Origin: Alphaproteobacteria bacterium
GTDB taxonomy: Bacteria > Pseudomonadota > Alphaproteobacteria > Rickettsiales > UBA1997
Assembly (NCBI GenBank): GCA_021151765.1
Contig: JAGKWR010000008.1
Coordinates: 23,504-87,503 of the forward strand
DNA: 64,000 bases
Direction of reading: 5' to 3'
Part shown: piece after piece, positions 1-8,910 of the stretch
How the letters are laid out: the number at the start of each line of letters is the position of its first letter
Numbering within the stretch: the first letter of the stretch is position 1
Position numbers and translations under genes: made by a program
The notes under the pieces: model-generated
The model's input: only the letters and a program-made list of their open reading frames with translations
Databases searched by the model: none
What the model was told of the DNA's origin: nothing

Positions 1-29
1 TAGGCGTAACCAAAATTTTTTCATGTAGT

Positions 30-1106
30 TTACTGTAATTGAGATAAAGTTGATTGTTGCACTTCACGTAAATCTTGTTGCTGCATTGCAATCAAACCAG
101 CAGCTGTCAAATAACCTTTTTCTCCAATCGTTTCATCATCAATAATTTCTTTTACGAAATCAGCAATTTGCGGCATTAATTTTAAATGTTCTTTTTTGAA
201 ATATACGAAAAGAGGACGAGAAAGTTCATATTTTTTTGAAGCAATTGAAGAATAGCTCGGATCAATTCCATCAATTGCAACTGGCTGCACTTTGGTTTTA
301 TTGGCCACTAAAAAGTTGAACCCAAAAATTCCGATCGCATCCGGATTTTCTTGCAGCTTGGTAACTGTTAAGTTGTCGTTTTCGCCAATAGTTATGAATT
401 TTTTGTCATCGCGAATTTTATGACATTGTCTGCGACGCACATCACGATCTGGAAAAGCTTGGATAAATTCACGATTCATAAAGCAAATATCTTCCATCAC
501 AATATCAGCAAAAACATCACGAGTTCCTGAGCTTAAAGGAGGACCGAAAACCAATATTTTTTTCTTTGGTAAATTCGGACTAATATCACTCCAATTCTGA
601 TACGGATTTTTTATGATTTGGTTAGTTTTTTTATCATAAACTTTATCTGCCAAAGCGAGAAAAATTTGCTCCTTGGTCAGTTTGATTTTCTCACTTTTAA
701 GTGAATTTGCCAAAACTATTCCGTCATAACCAATTTTAATTTCGACAATTCCTCGCACTTGATTTGCGTTACAATCTTCCAACTCATTTTCACGAATTAT
801 TCTGGAAGCGTTGACGAAATCAGGAAATTCTAATCCGACTCCTGCACAAAAACGACGAAAACCGCCAGTCGATCCATCAGACTCCACCACCGCTGTTTGC
901 AAATCTGGGTTTTGCAAACTATGACTTCTTTGAAATTCTTCCGCAACTGCCGCAATAAAAGGAGAAACTGTAGATGATCCAACAACATAAATATAATTTC
1001 TTTTGGCTTTGAAAAAATTAAACTCAAATGCGAAAGAGTTTTGACACCAAAACGACAAAACGAAGAAGAAACTCGCCAAAACTGGCTTAAATGATTTTTT
1101 GTTCAT
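30..1106 (-). CDS. pstS: PstS-like phosphate-binding periplasmic protein
   Basis: Periplasmic substrate-binding protein of the PBP-like/PstS family (358 aa), expected to bind phosphate and deliver it to an ABC importer. The first ~26 residues form a Sec signal peptide (basic MNKKSFKP, hydrophobic stretch, then FAFEF). The mature part starts with the family signature VVGSSTVSPF and continues with ESDGSTGGF, NASR, IGYDGIVLANS and SSGTRDVF, which are the anion-binding loops and hinge segments of PstS. No pstC, pstA or pstB lies next to it, so it is either a lone gene or the end of an operon running off the left edge. It starts from ATG and diverges from the giant gene at 1251, leaving a 144-bp AT-rich shared promoter region. 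Confidence 0.88.
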   Translation of the reverse strand: MNKKSFKPVLASFFFVLSFWCQNSFAFEFNFFKAKRNYIYVVGSSTVSPFIAAVAEEFQRSHSLQNPDLQTAVVESDGSTGGFRRFCAGVGLEFPDFVNASRIIRENELEDCNANQVRGIVEIKIGYDGIVLANSLKSEKIKLTKEQIFLALADKVYDKKTNQIIKNPYQNWSDISPNLPKKKILVFGPPLSSGTRDVFADIVMEDICFMNREFIQAFPDRDVRRRQCHKIRDDKKFITIGENDNLTVTKLQENPDAIGIFGFNFLVANKTKVQPVAIDGIDPSYSSIASKKYELSRPLFVYFKKEHLKLMPQIADFVKEIIDDETIGEKGYLTAAGLIAMQQQDLREVQQSTLSQLQ

Positions 1107-1250
1107 AACAAAACTATTGACTTTATTTGAGGAAACAAATTTTTACGTTTTTACAAAAATTTCCTAGTTCTAAGTAAGCAATAGTAAATTATTTTTTACT
1201 ACCTACGATTGCAAAGATTGATCAATTTTAACCACTAATTTTTTTAAGAC

Positions 1251-4200
1251 ATGAACACTGCTACAATCTCACCTAATCAAACTGAAACAAAAACCACTGA
1301 TACTGAAGAGATGGAACAAAAGCTAAGGCATTACGTCTTTTTTGCATCACTCAAAGATTTGCATACTCGCGAAAACTCTGATACCAATTACGAACCACAG
1401 AGATTAACTTTAACCGAAGCATTTTCCGATACATTTTCAGCAACAATTCAAGAAGTAAAAATTGATGACGGTGAATGTTACCTCCTAAAACTAACACCTC
1501 TATCAGGTGAAGAAAATAATTTTTTAGTCAGAGTTACAAAGAAAAAAAAGGGAAAAAAGGAAAATGATGATGAAATATCTATAGAATTCACACTTCCTGA
1601 TGAATCTAAATTAGAAAATGGTAACGCTATAGATAGGATCTACGAAATAGCGACTAATCCTAAATTCGAAAATTTTACTGATAAAGCCCTGGTTTTTATT
1701 AACAATAATGCTGTAAGAATCGAGGAATCTTTAATCAGACAATTTTGTATAAAAAGTTCATCTTCGAAATATAGCTCTATCCCCCAATATATAGGAAACA
1801 GTAGCAAAACCACTGATGAAAATGCGCCTACTAGTGAAGGCGAATTGGGAGATACAACCACCAATAAACCTGTGACTCCGCTTAAAGTCGAATTTGCAGA
1901 TAAAACCACAGAAGAAGGAATAAGGAAAATTTCCGAAAAAATCCGTGAAGTTTTTAAATTACAATATTCAGTAGAATTAGACTATCTGGAATTACAAGAC
2001 CGAATCATTGATTTAATAAGCTCAGTTAACGGTTTAAAATTCGGAGAAAAATTCTCATCAAATTCTACTCAAGATTCCATAAACCTAAAAGAGAGTTTAA
2101 TGGCAAAGAAAGAAGAAATAATGGAAAGTCTATCTTCTAGTTTTGCTAGTGTTATAAAAACTGAAGACTATTCCGATCTTATTGATTTCATCTCAAAAGA
2201 ACTTTTAATTAAATTCGATTCAATCAGAAACTTATACTTAAATAAAGCGCTGTATACATTTGAATTAACTTACTATGATAGGGACTTTTTAAAAGAAACA
2301 ACAGCTGCAGAAGTTTTTTCACAAATAAGAATAGAAGAAGGAACACCCACTAAAGAAAGTCTTTTGCTTAGTCGTAACCGGAATGATAGTACTTCAGGCC
2401 TTAAGCCTTTAGATTTAAGTGATAAATATAGACAAGATAATAGTTACCTGCTCTCACTTAAAGAGTCAGTTGCTATGGACATTGCGTCTTATAATTATGC
2501 CCACCAATTTCATGAGAGAAAAGAATCATCAAAAGAATCTCTTGCAACCAAATTAGAAAGATTCTCAAAAATAAAAGAATCTTTAGAAAAAGAAGAAAAA
2601 TACAAAGAAACCTTATCAAAGGCTTTAGCTGAACTTAATACTGTTGATAATCAGTTTTTCTTAACTAATCCTGAATCTGATCAGAATGAATATACTATAA
2701 CATTTGATGGTGCAAGCTTACTGAATAGATATAGCGAAGAAACAACAGAAACTACAAATACAGGCTCCAAAAAAACATCACCAGCTAATGCAAAGGTAAT
2801 CCGACAAAATAGAAAATTTTTGCAAGATCAAATTACTAAGGGTTACGACAAATTTCAATTTACCATTACTACTGAAACCGAAAACACTACTCCGAGTGTA
2901 TCATTATCCTGTTTTGTTTCCGATGATGATGAATATGAAACAATTACAGCAGAAAATTCAGAATATAAAACTAATCACTTTGATGTAGAAAGGCTAATCG
3001 ATTACGCAACTTTGCGAATTAAATTTGATCTTGCAAAAAGCATTATTAAGCGATTACCTAAAAAAACTGAAGGAATCTTGTCAGGATTAAGTTTAGATGA
3101 AAATTTTAAATATTCTCCTCAGGAAATTAAAGAATTTTTAGAAACTCAATATTCAGCAGATAATAATTTACTGATCAAATCACTCCTGCTATTTAAACCT
3201 GAAGCACTTTTTACAAAACTCAAAGAACTAGATGAGAAACTCAACCAAGAAACATTAGAAAAACTAGCGAAGGTTTTTGAGCAAGCAAACTCTATAGTAG
3301 AAAAAAGAGGAAATGATGAAAATGCAGATAAATCGCTACGTAAAGAGGGCTCAGAACTATTTTTTACTTTAAAAATAGATACTGATCCTGCAGCAGAATA
3401 CGTTTTTCATATTGAACGTGAGAAAATATCAATAATACTCCCTGATAAACCTACAACTATTCTTGATCCACTTACAGAATCCGATCTATTATTACTAAAT
3501 CAAGTTGCTGAAAGTATTGATGCTCTTTACAAACAAGAAAGTGTACAAAGTACATCAAAAATTTCAGGCCTTCTTGACAAAATTATCGGAAAAAAATCGG
3601 AATTAACTCTCTCTAAGGACAAGGAAAACGAAAACGAAAACGAAAACGAAAACAAATATTATATTTCTTTTGTATCTCCTCAGAAAGAGAACGACATGAT
3701 TTCAATTTCTGATCAAAATGACCCGTTGTCAGATGAAAATGCGGAAGAACCTACATTAGTTCCTGAAGAATCTTCTCAGGAAGGTGAAGATCTGAGTCAA
3801 ATACTTTATGCTGGTCAAAATGAATCAATAACATCTGAATCAGACAATACTATTCATGCTTTACTTCCTGATCAACCAGAAAAAAAGACTCTTACAATTG
3901 AAGGTATTGGAACAATTGTACTAAAGCATGTTTCTACAAAAAATGATGGTTCTAAAGAATACTCTATTAATGTAGAATATAATGAAACAAGAGACCCAGA
4001 TCTAGCAGTAATTGGAAGAGCTGAAAAAATATTAGAATCTTATGCAGCATCACAAGAACTTTTAATTGATTCTTATAAATCTAAATGCGGAGAACTTTCG
4101 GAAAGAATTGATGAAATTGCATATTTATCATCAGACCCACAAAGTACTTCGACACATCCAGAAACAACTGATCCAAAATTAGAGGATACTTTTGAAGATT

Positions 4201-7076
4201 ACGATCTGAATACTACTAATAATCCATTACGTGAATCACAAGCATTAGCTTCTAATGCTGTAGCAGCTGCAGATACAGCAGAACACTCTCAAGAAAATCC
4301 AACGTCAGGATCACAAGAATCAGCTTCCGATCCTGTAGCAGCTGCAGATCCAGAAGAACCAAATTCTTTATATGATAAAATAGAATCATTAGTCAAAGAA
4401 CTCTCTGAGTTAGAAAGTAAACTTTCTCAGAAGAAATCACTTTTTGAAGATTTTAAAGAGGCAATAGCACCCAACGAGACTTCTACAAACCAAGATACAC
4501 AAGACAATGCCAATAGTAACGAAGCTGGCGCAATAAAAGCAACTTGGCCAGAATCAAAACTATCAACAAAAATCGAAAATTTATCTGACACGGCAAAAAA
4601 ACTTGAAGAAGACATTCTCGAAAGTTTGAAAACGGAACTGACTTCATTCATTGAAACTTCAGAAGGTTTATTTCCTCAACAAGACTTTAGCAGCTACCAT
4701 GGGGATCAAAAATTTATTGAGGTGCCACTAGAAATTGAAGAACAAGAGGAACCTGAAAAAACCAAAAAAAAGTTAACCTTAAAAATTGCTAATAAGAGCA
4801 TCTCTTTTTCTTCCGAGGTAATAGATAATGAAAATACTACACATAATGATGTTGATGATAGTGCAAGCTCTAATGGTAATGAAGTTAAAACACTTCAACT
4901 AGCAATATTGGAGGGTAGGATTATAAATGCAGCAGAAGCTCCATTAGCAAAAGTTAAAGATCATTCTTCTTCCGAGATATTTGTTTCTTATCAAAAAACC
5001 GCTCTTGCCGTTTGTAATTTTATACAAGAATTTCATAAGTCTAAATCACAAGAAATTGTTCATCAGATTTTTGAGGATGATGAAACTAGACAAAGTTTCA
5101 AATCAGGCCAGCTAAATATAGAAATTGATCACCCAAATATCACGGTAACATTACAAGAACAAGCAAAAACTTTTGATCTAAGTGATCTAAAAATTAATAA
5201 TGATTCAGTCGCACTAAGCGAAAGTTTAAAGAAGATTACTACAGAGCAAAAATTAACCATTTCTTCTTCGCAAGAACTTTTAGAAAAAGTCGAAGAAAGA
5301 AAGACTTTTTTGAATAAAGAAATTCAAACTTTTGCCGGTGATAACACTGAAAGAAAAGAAGAATCATTAAAAAGGCTTAACTCCCATTACACCTATTTAT
5401 TAGACGAAAAATTAGAAGCTCTCGGAAATACACTTTTAGATTGTAAACCAAAAGGTTTATTGGTTGGAATAGAAGGCCTAACTAAAATAGAGAATAGTGA
5501 TAACTACTTTTTTAGTATTGATGATGAAAATCATAATAATTCTCTTATTATTTCTTTCTCAACAAATGGGGAGATCTCAATTACACCAACTAATACTGGT
5601 GCTGATTATGATGCCAAAACATTAATGGCTTTAGGAGAAAGGTTAAAAGAACAGCAAAAAAATTATCAAACAACCTACGAAAATTTGTTTGCACAGCTAG
5701 GAAACTTAAAACTGTTCGAAACTGTTGAAGGAGCCGATGGCGTATACAAGTATAAAGTTACACGATATACTACACTTGGAGAAGGAGTTTATGATCCTAT
5801 TAATAATCCAGGATCGAATTTTGATCCTCCACAGATAACAACCACAGATCCGGATCCGCGAAATACTTTTAAAGTTTATTTAGAAGGCAGAGACTACGAC
5901 ATCACTGAATATGATCCTACTAATAGCATTATAGAATTTGCAGTTTTAGGAGAATTAGCAAAATCAGTCCAAAAAACCGGAGAATGTGAAACTTCATACT
6001 TAGAAAAAATTGAACGTAATACTGCAGTTGGAGAAACAGGGCTATATAGCCAATTAGAAGAAGAGCGAGAAACAAAGGAAAAACAACTTTCATCGATTAA
6101 TAACAATTTAGCTCTTCTTTTAAGTGGTACTTCAGGAAAAGATAGTCGCTTAACGGATTTATGTAGCGATCGTGAAAATGGCGAAGTATCTGCCGGAACA
6201 TATTGTGCAAAATATTTCCGTACCCTGTTTCATCATTCTACAGCAGAAAAAACTCTAAGAAGTCATTCAAATCAACTGCTGGAAGCTAAAGAAAAAATAG
6301 AAGGTTTCCAACAAACGATCCAAGGATTTTTCAATACTCCTGCGAGCCTTTTCAAATGCGAGAAAACACAAAATGAAAATGTAACCTCAGAGACATACTC
6401 ATACAAAGGTCCTGGTCAAGAAGACAAAGTAGTCATAACCTTGTCTTATAGTTTGTCGGACACCAATACTTTGCCAAGTGTGTCGATTACTAATAACATT
6501 CGTATTCCTTCAACAAACGAATCTACAGAACTATACTGCGCTAATGGAGAGGATTTAGTAAAAAAAGTTCAGGAAACGATAGAAGAAGCCTCGAAACATA
6601 AATCATTCCTAAAGGCTATGACCGAAAAACTCGACGTGAGAGAAGGTCTTCTTCATAATAGAGTCATAAAGATTCCGAGTAATGGATTATTAGAATTAAA
6701 GAGAATGTGGAACACATTTAGTAAATTACTTGAAAGTGGAAGATTGGCATTTGCGGATGATAGTCATTTTACACTAAAGCGCGAAGAAAAAGCGGCGCTT
6801 AATAAACTTATTGATGCGATTATCGATCATGATACTAAGAACAGTAATACTCTAAATATAAAGAAAGATGAATCAAATCCCGTTGCAACTTTTGCTCAAA
6901 TATACAGAACACTACGTAACCAAAAAAAAGATGCCGCAACTGAAATTACGGAAATTTATGAAAGTCTTATAAAAGACCTCCGAATTTTACCGAAACCATC
7001 ACTGAAACCACAACAAAGCGCAAGACTAGGAGCACCAACTGCAGCAGCAAAACCAGAACCACAGGGAAGAAGTTAA
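1251..7076 (+). CDS. Giant acidic repeat protein (1941 aa), function unknown
   Basis: I do not recognise this protein. It is very acidic and rich in E, K, N, S and T, with no signal peptide, no membrane segment and no enzyme motif. A module recurs: a short beta-rich stretch of alternating hydrophobic residues (for example YFFSIDDE..SLIISFSTNGEISITP or KTLTIEGIGTIVLKHV), then D-x-x-x-L plus a helix. I see copies near residues 60-140, 524-600, 695-762, 850-937, 1144-1227, 1276-1333, 1409-1476, 1487-1577 and 1700-1780, separated by coiled-coil-like helices. Residues 975-1075 are low complexity, with two related copies of an alanine-rich stretch (AVAAAD / PVAAAD). The C-terminus is proline/alanine rich. 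Arginine is mostly AGA/AGG, unlike the downstream genes. One base separates its stop from rfbB, whose Shine-Dalgarno (GGGAAGA) lies in its last codons, so the two are probably co-translated. A cytoplasmic scaffold or secreted effector are both possible. Confidence 0.85.
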   Translation: MNTATISPNQTETKTTDTEEMEQKLRHYVFFASLKDLHTRENSDTNYEPQRLTLTEAFSDTFSATIQEVKIDDGECYLLKLTPLSGEENNFLVRVTKKKKGKKENDDEISIEFTLPDESKLENGNAIDRIYEIATNPKFENFTDKALVFINNNAVRIEESLIRQFCIKSSSSKYSSIPQYIGNSSKTTDENAPTSEGELGDTTTNKPVTPLKVEFADKTTEEGIRKISEKIREVFKLQYSVELDYLELQDRIIDLISSVNGLKFGEKFSSNSTQDSINLKESLMAKKEEIMESLSSSFASVIKTEDYSDLIDFISKELLIKFDSIRNLYLNKALYTFELTYYDRDFLKETTAAEVFSQIRIEEGTPTKESLLLSRNRNDSTSGLKPLDLSDKYRQDNSYLLSLKESVAMDIASYNYAHQFHERKESSKESLATKLERFSKIKESLEKEEKYKETLSKALAELNTVDNQFFLTNPESDQNEYTITFDGASLLNRYSEETTETTNTGSKKTSPANAKVIRQNRKFLQDQITKGYDKFQFTITTETENTTPSVSLSCFVSDDDEYETITAENSEYKTNHFDVERLIDYATLRIKFDLAKSIIKRLPKKTEGILSGLSLDENFKYSPQEIKEFLETQYSADNNLLIKSLLLFKPEALFTKLKELDEKLNQETLEKLAKVFEQANSIVEKRGNDENADKSLRKEGSELFFTLKIDTDPAAEYVFHIEREKISIILPDKPTTILDPLTESDLLLLNQVAESIDALYKQESVQSTSKISGLLDKIIGKKSELTLSKDKENENENENENKYYISFVSPQKENDMISISDQNDPLSDENAEEPTLVPEESSQEGEDLSQILYAGQNESITSESDNTIHALLPDQPEKKTLTIEGIGTIVLKHVSTKNDGSKEYSINVEYNETRDPDLAVIGRAEKILESYAASQELLIDSYKSKCGELSERIDEIAYLSSDPQSTSTHPETTDPKLEDTFEDYDLNTTNNPLRESQALASNAVAAADTAEHSQENPTSGSQESASDPVAAADPEEPNSLYDKIESLVKELSELESKLSQKKSLFEDFKEAIAPNETSTNQDTQDNANSNEAGAIKATWPESKLSTKIENLSDTAKKLEEDILESLKTELTSFIETSEGLFPQQDFSSYHGDQKFIEVPLEIEEQEEPEKTKKKLTLKIANKSISFSSEVIDNENTTHNDVDDSASSNGNEVKTLQLAILEGRIINAAEAPLAKVKDHSSSEIFVSYQKTALAVCNFIQEFHKSKSQEIVHQIFEDDETRQSFKSGQLNIEIDHPNITVTLQEQAKTFDLSDLKINNDSVALSESLKKITTEQKLTISSSQELLEKVEERKTFLNKEIQTFAGDNTERKEESLKRLNSHYTYLLDEKLEALGNTLLDCKPKGLLVGIEGLTKIENSDNYFFSIDDENHNNSLIISFSTNGEISITPTNTGADYDAKTLMALGERLKEQQKNYQTTYENLFAQLGNLKLFETVEGADGVYKYKVTRYTTLGEGVYDPINNPGSNFDPPQITTTDPDPRNTFKVYLEGRDYDITEYDPTNSIIEFAVLGELAKSVQKTGECETSYLEKIERNTAVGETGLYSQLEEERETKEKQLSSINNNLALLLSGTSGKDSRLTDLCSDRENGEVSAGTYCAKYFRTLFHHSTAEKTLRSHSNQLLEAKEKIEGFQQTIQGFFNTPASLFKCEKTQNENVTSETYSYKGPGQEDKVVITLSYSLSDTNTLPSVSITNNIRIPSTNESTELYCANGEDLVKKVQETIEEASKHKSFLKAMTEKLDVREGLLHNRVIKIPSNGLLELKRMWNTFSKLLESGRLAFADDSHFTLKREEKAALNKLIDAIIDHDTKNSNTLNIKKDESNPVATFAQIYRTLRNQKKDAATEITEIYESLIKDLRILPKPSLKPQQSARLGAPTAAAKPEPQGRS
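3624..3653 (+). repeat. GAAAAC x5 in-frame hexanucleotide repeat
   Basis: Five perfect tandem copies of GAAAAC encode an (EN)n tract at about residues 792-801 of the giant protein. The unit is a multiple of three, so slippage would change linker length without breaking the frame. Confidence 0.95.
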
Positions 7077-7077
7077 T

Positions 7078-8079
7078 ATGAAAAACTTTCTAATCACCGG
7101 TGGTGCTGGCTTTATCGGCAGTCACTTCGTCGAGTTGGTTTGTTCGTTAAATAATCGCGCGATTGTTTTGGATAAAATGACTTACGCTGCTGATCGTAAA
7201 AACTTGGCAGCAGTTGCACAAAATTCTTTGTTCAAATTGATTGAAGGCGATATTTGTGATCGTGATTTGGTCAGCAAAATTTTGCGTGAAGAACAAATCG
7301 ATTTTGTCGTCAATTTCGCTGCGGAATCGCACGTTGATAACTCGATCAAAGCTCCGGAAAATTTTATCCAAACCAACATCGTTGGCACTTTCAACATGCT
7401 CAATTGTGCGTTGGATTTTTGGAAAAATCTGGCTGACGAAAAAAAATCAGAATTTCGTTTCTTGCACGTTTCAACTGACGAAGTTTACGGCTCGCTTGAT
7501 TTAAACGATCCGAAATTTAACGAAGAAAATCCTTACAAACCAAACTCGCCTTATTCCGCGTCAAAAGCTGCTTCTGACCATTTAGTTCGCGCTTGGTTTG
7601 AAACTTACAAATTGCCCACAATTACTACAAATTGTTCTAACAATTTTGGTCCGCATCAACATCGCGAAAAGTTCATCCCAACTGTCATTTCTTCGGCAAT
7701 TAACCACAAAAATATTCCAATCTATGGTACTGGCAAAAATATTCGTGATTGGATTTTTGTTAAAGATCACGCTCGCGGCATTCTTATGGCGCTTCAAAAA
7801 GGACTGGCTGGTCAAACTTATTGCTTTGGCGGCGAATGTGAGAAAGAAAATTTGGAATTGGCTCACGAAATTTGCACAATTTTAGACCAAATTAAGCCAA
7901 GAGCTGACGGTATTTCTTACACCAAACAAATCACTTTTGTTACTGACCGCCTCGGTCACGACAAACGTTACGCCATCAGCAACGACAAAGTTGCTCGCGA
8001 ATTTGGTTTCAAACCATCAAAATCTTTCAGCGAACGATTAAAAGAAACTGTCGAGTGGTATCTACAACAAAATCATTAA
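7078..8079 (+). CDS. rfbB: dTDP-glucose 4,6-dehydratase
   Basis: RfbB/RmlB (333 aa), an NAD-dependent short-chain dehydrogenase that converts dTDP-D-glucose to dTDP-4-keto-6-deoxy-D-glucose for surface polysaccharide sugars. Visible features: the NAD-binding loop GGAGFIGSHF at residues 7-16, the STDEVYGSL catalytic segment, and the YSASK (YxxxK) motif followed by ASDHLVRAW. FGPHQHREKFIP and the DWIFVKDHARG stretch are typical of RmlB. The length is slightly below the usual 340-360. The ATG is one base after the stop of the giant gene, with a good Shine-Dalgarno in that gene's end. No other rml/rfb genes are near, so the pathway must be completed elsewhere. Confidence 0.93.
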   Translation: MKNFLITGGAGFIGSHFVELVCSLNNRAIVLDKMTYAADRKNLAAVAQNSLFKLIEGDICDRDLVSKILREEQIDFVVNFAAESHVDNSIKAPENFIQTNIVGTFNMLNCALDFWKNLADEKKSEFRFLHVSTDEVYGSLDLNDPKFNEENPYKPNSPYSASKAASDHLVRAWFETYKLPTITTNCSNNFGPHQHREKFIPTVISSAINHKNIPIYGTGKNIRDWIFVKDHARGILMALQKGLAGQTYCFGGECEKENLELAHEICTILDQIKPRADGISYTKQITFVTDRLGHDKRYAISNDKVAREFGFKPSKSFSERLKETVEWYLQQNH

Positions 8080-8666
8080 CGCGCCAACAATTCGAAGCCA
8101 ATAAAGCCGGCTGGACGAGATCTTTTTTTGAAGGAATCTCGCAAGACGGAGACGGCAATTACGTGCCGTGGATGACTTATCCGGCAATCGAATTTTTGCA
8201 AAATTATCTGCAAAACTCTCACGAAGTTTTTGAATTTGGCTGCGGCGCTTCTACGCTATTTTTCTGCGCAAGAGTCAAAAAAGTTGTTGGCCTTGAAACT
8301 AACGAAAAGTGGCTAAGCATCGTCAATTCTATGCTACAAGCATCGCCAAACAAAGCATCTAACGTTGAGATAAATTTGATGGCTGACGGTTTGACTAATC
8401 CAAATTACGAAAATTTCGCCAAAAATAGCGGCCAAAAATTCGATCTAATCATCATCGATTCTTTGAAAAGATTTGACTGTGCTAAAAATGTCATCGCAGC
8501 TTTGAAAGAAGATGGCATGGTGATTCTTGATGATTCTGAACGGAAAAATTATCGCAAAATTTTCGAATTTTTCGCCGCTAATAATTTTACACAAACTGAT
8601 TTTGTCGGCATCGCACCCGGGCAATTGCGCATAAAGAACACGACGTTTTTCAAAAAAGCCGTTTAG
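8055..8666 (+). CDS. Class I SAM-dependent methyltransferase-like protein
   Basis: A 203-aa protein with a probable Rossmann methyltransferase fold. The AdoMet-binding motif I is FEFGCGASTLFF (about residues 55-66), followed by an acidic residue at the end of strand 2 (VVGLETNEKW) and the strand-4 segment FDLIIIDS, then VILDDSERKNY. The N-terminal EANKAGWTRSFFEGI and NYVPWMTYPAIEFL segments are seen in methyltransferases near sugar or glycan genes. It starts from GTG and overlaps the end of rfbB by 25 nt in another frame, so translational coupling is likely. The substrate is unknown; a sugar or glycan intermediate made through RfbB is a reasonable guess from position only. Confidence 0.72.
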   Translation: MVSTTKSLTRQQFEANKAGWTRSFFEGISQDGDGNYVPWMTYPAIEFLQNYLQNSHEVFEFGCGASTLFFCARVKKVVGLETNEKWLSIVNSMLQASPNKASNVEINLMADGLTNPNYENFAKNSGQKFDLIIIDSLKRFDCAKNVIAALKEDGMVILDDSERKNYRKIFEFFAANNFTQTDFVGIAPGQLRIKNTTFFKKAV

Positions 8667-8726
8667 CTTTTAGATCCGTCCGGCGTTGCCTTTGAAAATC
8701 TCAACTTGAAGTTAAATCGTAAGCCG

Positions 8727-8749
8727 AAAAGAGCCATTTAGGCTCTTTT
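8727..8749 (+). terminator. Rho-independent terminator of the giant gene-rfbB-methyltransferase operon
   Basis: A 9-bp perfect stem (AAAAGAGCC / GGCTCTTTT) with loop ATTTA, running into a TTTTCT tract, lies 60 bp after the methyltransferase stop. Confidence 0.8.
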
Positions 8750-8797
8750 CTCCCTCTTTGAAAAAGAGGGTGGCACGCGCAGCGTGACGGGTGATTT
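8750..8797 (+). repeat. Palindromic intergenic repeat, copy 1
   Basis: Two consecutive stem-loops: CCCTCTTTgaAAAAGAGGG, then GGCACGCGCAGCGTG and a GGGTGATTT tail. The reverse complement of 8856-8904 has the same order (CTCCTTTGCAAAAGGAG, GGCACGAAGTGCC, GGAGGATTT), so the two are members of one REP-like family placed head to head. Confidence 0.8.
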
Positions 8798-8855
8798 AAA
8801 AAAGTTACGGGAAGTTTGGAGATGAAAAAATATAAAAATTATCAACAACTAAAAT

Positions 8856-8904
8856 AAATCCTCCGGCACTTCGTGCCACCTCCTTTTGCAAAGGAGGCAA
8901 AGAG
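8856..8904 (-). repeat. Palindromic intergenic repeat, copy 2 (inverted)
   Basis: Read on the minus strand this is a stem-loop CCTCCTTTGCAAAAGGAGG followed by TGGCACGAAGTGCC and GGAGGATTT. It is the same element as copy 1 in the opposite orientation, 58 bp away, and it ends 6 bp from the proB stop, so it may also act as the proB 3' end structure. Confidence 0.8.
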
Positions 8905-8910
8905 GTAAAT

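Noticed and set aside
3600..3660. Possible CRISPR or other spaced repeat at the GAAAAC tract
   Set aside because: The units are directly tandem with no spacers, and it lies inside a coding frame. I saw no CRISPR array anywhere in the window.
7241..7885. Several open frames of 70-95 codons on both strands inside rfbB
   Set aside because: They are shadows of a clear enzyme gene, with no family match and no ribosome-binding sites. The same holds for the short frames inside proB, rho, prs, nuo genes and rne.
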